DNA of 15,144 nt from Thermoleophilaceae bacterium (GTDB lineage: Bacteria > Actinomycetota > Thermoleophilia > Solirubrobacterales > Thermoleophilaceae): assembly GCA_013813135.1 (NCBI GenBank), contig JACCSF010000304.1, positions 1 to 15,144 on the forward strand, in the 5' to 3' direction. Shown here one piece after another: positions 13,944 through 15,144 of the stretch (the stretch's first letter is position 1; every line of letters starts with the position of its first letter). The translations under genes were made by a program, and so were the position numbers. Below the pieces are notes generated by a model. The model made no database searches. It saw nothing but the letters and a program-made list of their open reading frames with translations, and had not been told where the DNA came from.

Positions 13944-13978
13944 CGGTCGCCAGCCCGGGGCGCCCGCCCCCGAAATAG

Positions 13979-14019
13979 CCACGAGCCCGGCAGCGAAAGG
14001 ACCGCGGCCGGGCTCGTGG
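13979..14019. terminator. Strong bidirectional terminator hairpin
   Basis: CCACGAGCCCGGC (13979-13991) pairs perfectly with GCCGGGCTCGTGG (14007-14019) around a 15-nt loop, a 13-bp GC-rich stem. It lies between the ends of two convergent genes (stops at 13943 and 14047), so it can serve both. U-rich tails are weak: TTGTTGT about 12 nt later on the plus strand and TATTTC on the minus side. Confidence 0.8.
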
Positions 14020-14046
14020 GCCCTGCATGGTTGTTGTCGTACGCCT

Positions 14047-14340
14047 CTAGGCAGACGGGCGATGCGTCAGCCGGCGCAGGCCGAGGCCCAGGCCAAGCAG
14101 AAGACCGCCAGCCGCCGCGAGCACGCCGAGGTCGGCACCGGTGAACGGAAGGCTTCCGCCTTCGTCCGCCGCGGCCTGGACCGGGGCACCGGTGTCTCCA
14201 CCGCCACCCTGCTCGAGGCCTGCGACGACGTTGGAGCCGCCGTAGCCCTCGGTGCCGGACTGTGCGTACACGGCCGGAGCGGCGAGCGCGAGCAACGCGG
14301 TTGCTCCCACCACCGCGAGAAGCTTCTTGATTCGCGTCAT
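14047..14340 (-). CDS. Small LPXTG-type cell-wall-anchored protein
   Basis: A 97-residue sortase substrate in outline. It has a signal peptide with basic start MTRIKKLL and hydrophobic core, probably cleaved after AVYA (residue 26). The mature region of about 37 residues is Gly/Gln/Ala-rich (GYGGSNVVAGLEQGGGG). Then come LPFTG at 64-68, a Gly/Leu/Ala helix (70-88) and a basic tail RRLTHR. Sortase would cleave in LPFTG and attach the short peptide to peptidoglycan. With so little folded sequence, a spacer or surface-coat role is more likely than an enzyme, but this is inference. The ATG at 14340 is chosen because it begins a classic signal peptide; AGGAG lies 12 nt upstream, and ATG 14376 is an alternative. 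No sortase gene is in the window. It has its own complex upstream region and a shared terminator. Confidence 0.82.
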   Translation of the reverse strand: MTRIKKLLAVVGATALLALAAPAVYAQSGTEGYGGSNVVAGLEQGGGGDTGAPVQAAADEGGSLPFTGADLGVLAAAGGLLLGLGLGLRRLTHRPSA

Positions 14341-14447
14341 TGGACCAGCGAACTCCTTGTCTCGATTCCGTCGCATTGTGTTAACCCCCAGCTGAGTGCT
14401 CATCCGTGTGCCCTGCGCTTCGACGGGCTCTCATCTGGCCTCTGTCT

Positions 14448-14477
14448 TTGATAACACGGGAATCAACTTGGCGTCAA
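14448..14477 (-). promoter_or_regulatory. Predicted sigma70-type promoter of the LPXTG gene
   Basis: On the minus strand TTGACG (14477-14472) is followed after 18 nt by TATCAA (14453-14448). The first is a near-consensus -35, the second a partial -10. The start would fall about 100 nt before the chosen ATG, so this gene, unlike several others in the window, would have a long untranslated leader. Confidence 0.55.
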
Positions 14478-14481
14478 ACGA

Positions 14482-14497
14482 GGTAACAGTCGTTACC
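14482..14497. promoter_or_regulatory. Inverted repeat GGTAAC-N4-GTTACC, candidate operator
   Basis: GGTAACAGTCGTTACC is a perfect 6-4-6 inverted repeat located 4 nt upstream of the -35 box of the LPXTG gene. Its size and position suit a dimeric transcription factor. I do not recognise the regulator. Confidence 0.5.
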
Positions 14498-14527
14498 ACA
14501 ACCTGTTCAAAACCTATTCAAACCTAA
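14496..14527. repeat. Phased short direct repeats (ACCTRTTCAAA type)
   Basis: On the plus strand ACCTGTTCAAA (14501-14511) is followed directly by ACCTATTCAAA (14512-14522), then by a degenerate ACCTAACC (14522-14529). Read on the minus strand these are three AGGTT units spaced 10-11 bp, one helical turn. They sit 20-50 bp upstream of the -35 box. Helically phased repeats of this kind are typical binding sites for OmpR/PhoB-family response regulators (PHO-box-like), but the regulator is inferred. Confidence 0.5.
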
Positions 14528-14705
14528 CCCGACGCCGCCTTGACGGCATCCGGCCCGGTGCTGGGAATCCCGCAATTTGGGCGCATTCTCAACTCTTTGG
14601 GGTATATCGGTCCCCGCACCGAACCGGTACAGCGCATCACAGTAGCCAGGGCGTCGGACGAACAGTTGGAGAGGGGCCGGATGGGGCCCGGAGCTCCGCG
14701 CGTGA

Positions 14706-14725
14706 GCGCCGCGGCGGCTCGGCGC
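14706..14725 (-). terminator. Possible GC hairpin after the TPR gene
   Basis: GCGCCG (14706-14711) pairs with CGGCGC (14720-14725) around an 8-nt loop, beginning about 34 nt after the TPR stop on the minus strand. There is no U-tract. In sequence this GC-rich such stems arise by chance, so this is a weak call. Confidence 0.3.
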
Positions 14726-14758
14726 CCTTCGTTGCCGCTGTTTTCCGGCGGCCAAGCG

Positions 14759-15144
14759 TCATTCCGGCCCGATCCGGCCCGCCACGTCCTCCTGGATCTC
14801 GCGGTCCGCCTCGAGCGGATCGAGGCGGTCGCCGCCCTCCGCGCGCTGCAGGGATTCTCCCGCGACCTCGTCCAGCGGGGCCATTCGAGTGGACTCGCGG
14901 ATCAGCCGCACCGCCTCGCGCTGCCGCCCGGCCTGGGAGGCGAGCACGCCCAGGAGCAGATGCAGCCCGGAGTCGTCCGGGTCGCGCTCCAGCGCCGCGC
15001 GCAGCTTCTGCTCGGCCGCCGGGTAGCGCCCGCGCCGCAGCTCGATGATGCCGGCTGCCTTGTCCGGCAACGGGGAGAGCGGGTTGAGGCTCGATGCGCG
15101 GTCGAGGCGGTCCAGGGCGGCCTCGGGATTCCGGGCCGCGATCC
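14759..15144 (-). CDS. TPR-repeat protein, C-terminal part (5' end outside the window)
   Basis: The frame is open to the right edge, giving about 127 residues of a protein whose start is not in the window; a TTG at 15070 is internal. Two or three tetratricopeptide repeats are visible: NPEAALDRLDRASSLNP, then ELRRGRYPAAEQKLRAALER with DPDD, then LHLLLGVLASQAGRQREAV with RLIRES. The end is charged and lacks a membrane helix. Repeats with this NPEAAL..L..A..LNP start often form the cytoplasmic or periplasmic tail of O-antigen ligase/Wzy-type proteins in actinobacteria, so the missing N-terminus may be a second such protein; that is inference from memory. A free-standing TPR adaptor is the alternative. 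Confidence 0.75.
   Translation of the reverse strand, partial: IAARNPEAALDRLDRASSLNPLSPLPDKAAGIIELRRGRYPAAEQKLRAALERDPDDSGLHLLLGVLASQAGRQREAVRLIRESTRMAPLDEVAGESLQRAEGGDRLDPLEADREIQEDVAGRIGPE

Larger units (their letters stand above)
14341..14758. other. Intergenic region upstream of the LPXTG gene
   Basis: This 418-nt gap holds no convincing gene. From the LPXTG gene outward it contains a 5' leader of roughly 100 nt, a promoter (14448-14477), an inverted repeat (14482-14497), phased direct repeats (14496-14527), an AT-richer segment with TCGGT/ACCGA capable of a small hairpin near 14607-14623, and a GC hairpin near the end of the TPR gene. An open frame at 14507-14755 (-) has low-complexity basic translation and is not a gene in my view. 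Confidence 0.6.

Noticed and set aside
14507..14755. Open frame of 82 codons in the gap upstream of the LPXTG gene
   Set aside because: The translation is basic and low-complexity, codon third positions are not biased as in real genes here, and it overlaps the regulatory repeats.
1..15144. tRNA/rRNA genes, CRISPR arrays, insertion sequences or prophage genes
   Set aside because: No tRNA-like cloverleaf, regularly spaced repeats, transposase motifs or terminal inverted repeats were seen. Only short regulatory repeats are present.

Overview
This is a GC-rich window with dense, mostly short-spaced genes, frequent GTG/TTG starts and several starts with no Shine-Dalgarno sequence. Those traits, together with an LPXTG-type surface protein and a ydaO-type (c-di-AMP) riboswitch in front of a secreted wall-type protein, point to an actinomycete. 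The style resembles Thermoleophilia/Solirubrobacterales, but that placement is an inference from gene style and not from a marker gene.

Layout. 1-1516 (+): the tail of an unidentified gene, a MaoC-like hotdog hydratase behind a leaderless-type promoter, a hairpin terminator, and an unknown six-helix membrane protein. 1494-2097 (-): a small secreted CAP/SCP-domain protein preceded by a clear c-di-AMP riboswitch. 2102-5935 (-): a tight three-gene operon of polyprenyl-phosphate glycosylphosphotransferase, GT2 glycosyltransferase and GT4 glycosyltransferase. 6022-9100 (+), divergent from it: a Wzz/BY-kinase-like chain-length protein and a Wzy/O-antigen-ligase-like polymerase. 9080-11767 (-): a Wzx-like flippase and an exported right-handed beta-helix protein. 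11818-13943 (+): a second GT4 glycosyltransferase and a D-glucuronyl C5-epimerase, closed by a strong 13-bp-stem terminator. 14047-14340 (-): a tiny LPXTG surface protein with an elaborate upstream control region. 14759-15144 (-): the C-terminal part of a TPR protein that runs off the window.

From 2102 to 13943 the window is a nearly complete Wzx/Wzy-dependent exopolysaccharide locus. The phosphoglycosyl transferase would load the first sugar on undecaprenyl phosphate, three glycosyltransferases would extend it, and the flippase would export it. The polymerase and the Wzz/kinase would build the chain and set its length. The C5-epimerase implies a uronic-acid-containing polymer, and the beta-helix protein is a candidate extracellular modifier or lyase.

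The points most worth following up are the c-di-AMP riboswitch controlling a CAP protein at the edge of the locus, a recurring GCTANNNT box 7-10 nt before starts that lack a ribosome binding site, an Asp-to-Asn change at the expected catalytic position of the phosphoglycosyl transferase, a C5-epimerase without an export signal, and the repeat-rich promoter of the LPXTG gene.
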